NCBI GenBank assembly: GCA_937944075.1
Contig: CALDZZ010000002.1
Coordinates: 1 to 5,648 of the forward strand
Length of the DNA: 5,648 nt
Direction: 5' to 3'
Source of the DNA: an uncultured Rhizobiaceae group bacterium
Lineage (GTDB): Bacteria > Pseudomonadota > Alphaproteobacteria > Rhizobiales > Rhizobiaceae
Every line of letters starts with the position of its first letter. The stretch's first letter is position 1. A model generated the notes under the pieces. It made no database searches and had not been told where the DNA came from. It saw only the letters and a program-made list of their open reading frames with translations. Shown here piece after piece: positions 5,184 to 5,648 of the stretch. A program made the position numbers and the translations under genes.

Positions 5184-5648
5184 TCAGGTTTTTGCAAGTC
5201 CGAGCAGATGGCCAAGATCCTTGAAAAACACACGGATATGCGCCATTGGCTCCCGCTTTACCAAACGCTTGTGCATGTAACTTTCCCAAGTCAGGCGCTG
5301 CACGTCCTTGTCTTCACAAATCTTGACGAAGCGTTCACGTCGGCGATCGCCTCCATACCAGAAATACTGAAGAATACCGAGCACCCAGAATACCTTGCCA
5401 TGTTCTTTCAGGAATGTTTTGCGTGCTGTGGCAAGTACCTTTGCATCACCGGTTTTCAGCGCTGTTTGAACAGCTTCCGCCACCATGCGACCGCAAGCCA
5501 TTGCATAATAGATGCCTTCCCCTGATGCAGGCGCTACACACCCTGCCGCATCTCCAGTCACGATGATATCCTTGCCATTGTCCCAGCGCTTGATGGGCTT
5601 CATTGGAATTGGCGCACCTTCATGACGAATGAGTTCGGCCTCTTCCAT
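5184..5648 (-). CDS. bchP: Geranylgeranyl reductase BchP, C-terminal 154 residues (5' end outside window)
   Basis: BchP reduces the geranylgeranyl tail of bacteriochlorophyll to phytyl in three NADPH-dependent steps at the membrane. The fragment contains the FAD-binding GDAAGCVAPASGEGIYYAM (positions 32-50 of the fragment), the strongest signature of the bacteriochlorophyll/chlorophyll geranylgeranyl reductase group, preceded by APIPMKP. It continues through GKVFWVLGILQYFWY and ends with the REPMAHIRVFFKDLGHLLGLA tail seen in alphaproteobacterial BchP. The ATG at the window edge (5648) is an internal methionine: BchP is about 390-400 residues, so roughly 240 N-terminal residues lie outside. 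The main alternative is a geranylgeranyl reductase acting on other isoprenoids, but the C-terminus argues for BchP. The gene probably leads into the 89-residue membrane gene in the same transcript. Confidence 0.88.
   Translation of the reverse strand: MEEAELIRHEGAPIPMKPIKRWDNGKDIIVTGDAAGCVAPASGEGIYYAMACGRMVAEAVQTALKTGDAKVLATARKTFLKEHGKVFWVLGILQYFWYGGDRRRERFVKICEDKDVQRLTWESYMHKRLVKREPMAHIRVFFKDLGHLLGLAKT

Noticed and set aside
4829..5233. Open frame of 134 codons on the minus strand
   Set aside because: It crosses the P450 end, the small membrane gene and the bchP end in another frame; its Cys/Arg/Leu-rich translation looks like an out-of-frame reading.
5208..5525. Open frame of 105 codons on the plus strand
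   Set aside because: It is antisense to bchP, which has clear family motifs.

Overview
The window most likely comes from an alphaproteobacterium with roughly balanced GC content that carries bacteriochlorophyll-based photosynthesis genes. The firmest clue is the gene running off the right edge (5184-5648, minus), which reads as the C-terminal part of BchP, the geranylgeranyl reductase that finishes the bacteriochlorophyll tail. A second clue is a promoter region carrying a TGT-N12-ACA palindrome, the recognition form of the photosynthesis repressor PpsR/CrtJ. The window is therefore probably the edge of a photosynthesis gene cluster. I cannot name the genus from sequence alone.

Layout, left to right. 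(1) 1-1408, minus: N-terminal 469 residues of a dimethylglycine/sarcosine dehydrogenase-like flavoenzyme, cut by the left edge. (2) 1409-1516: a 108-base gap holding that gene's ribosome binding site. (3) 1517-2665, minus: a 382-residue ATP-grasp ligase of unknown substrate. (4) 2665-3426, minus: a polytopic membrane protein with a DUF2306-like histidine pattern, overlapping the ATP-grasp gene by one base. (5) 3427-3504: a compact divergent promoter with back-to-back -10 elements and two PpsR/CrtJ-like palindromes 8 bp apart. (6) 3505-4896, plus: a complete 463-residue cytochrome P450. (7) 4905-5174, minus: an 89-residue protein with three likely membrane segments, 8 bp from the P450 stop. (8) 5184-5648, minus: bchP, 9 bp upstream of the small membrane gene and probably co-transcribed with it. 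No gene-free stretch exceeds about 110 bases.

How it may work together. The P450 and the membrane protein/ATP-grasp pair share one divergent control region, so they look like a single regulated module. The operators suggest control by oxygen and light together with the photosynthetic apparatus. A P450, a membrane protein and an ATP-dependent carboxylate ligase beside bchP suggest oxidation and then conjugation of a hydrophobic molecule such as a carotenoid, isoprenoid tail or quinone. That function is inference; the gene content, overlaps and palindromes are seen directly. The flavoenzyme at the left is probably outside the module: it has its own ribosome binding site and a one-carbon/methylamine role.
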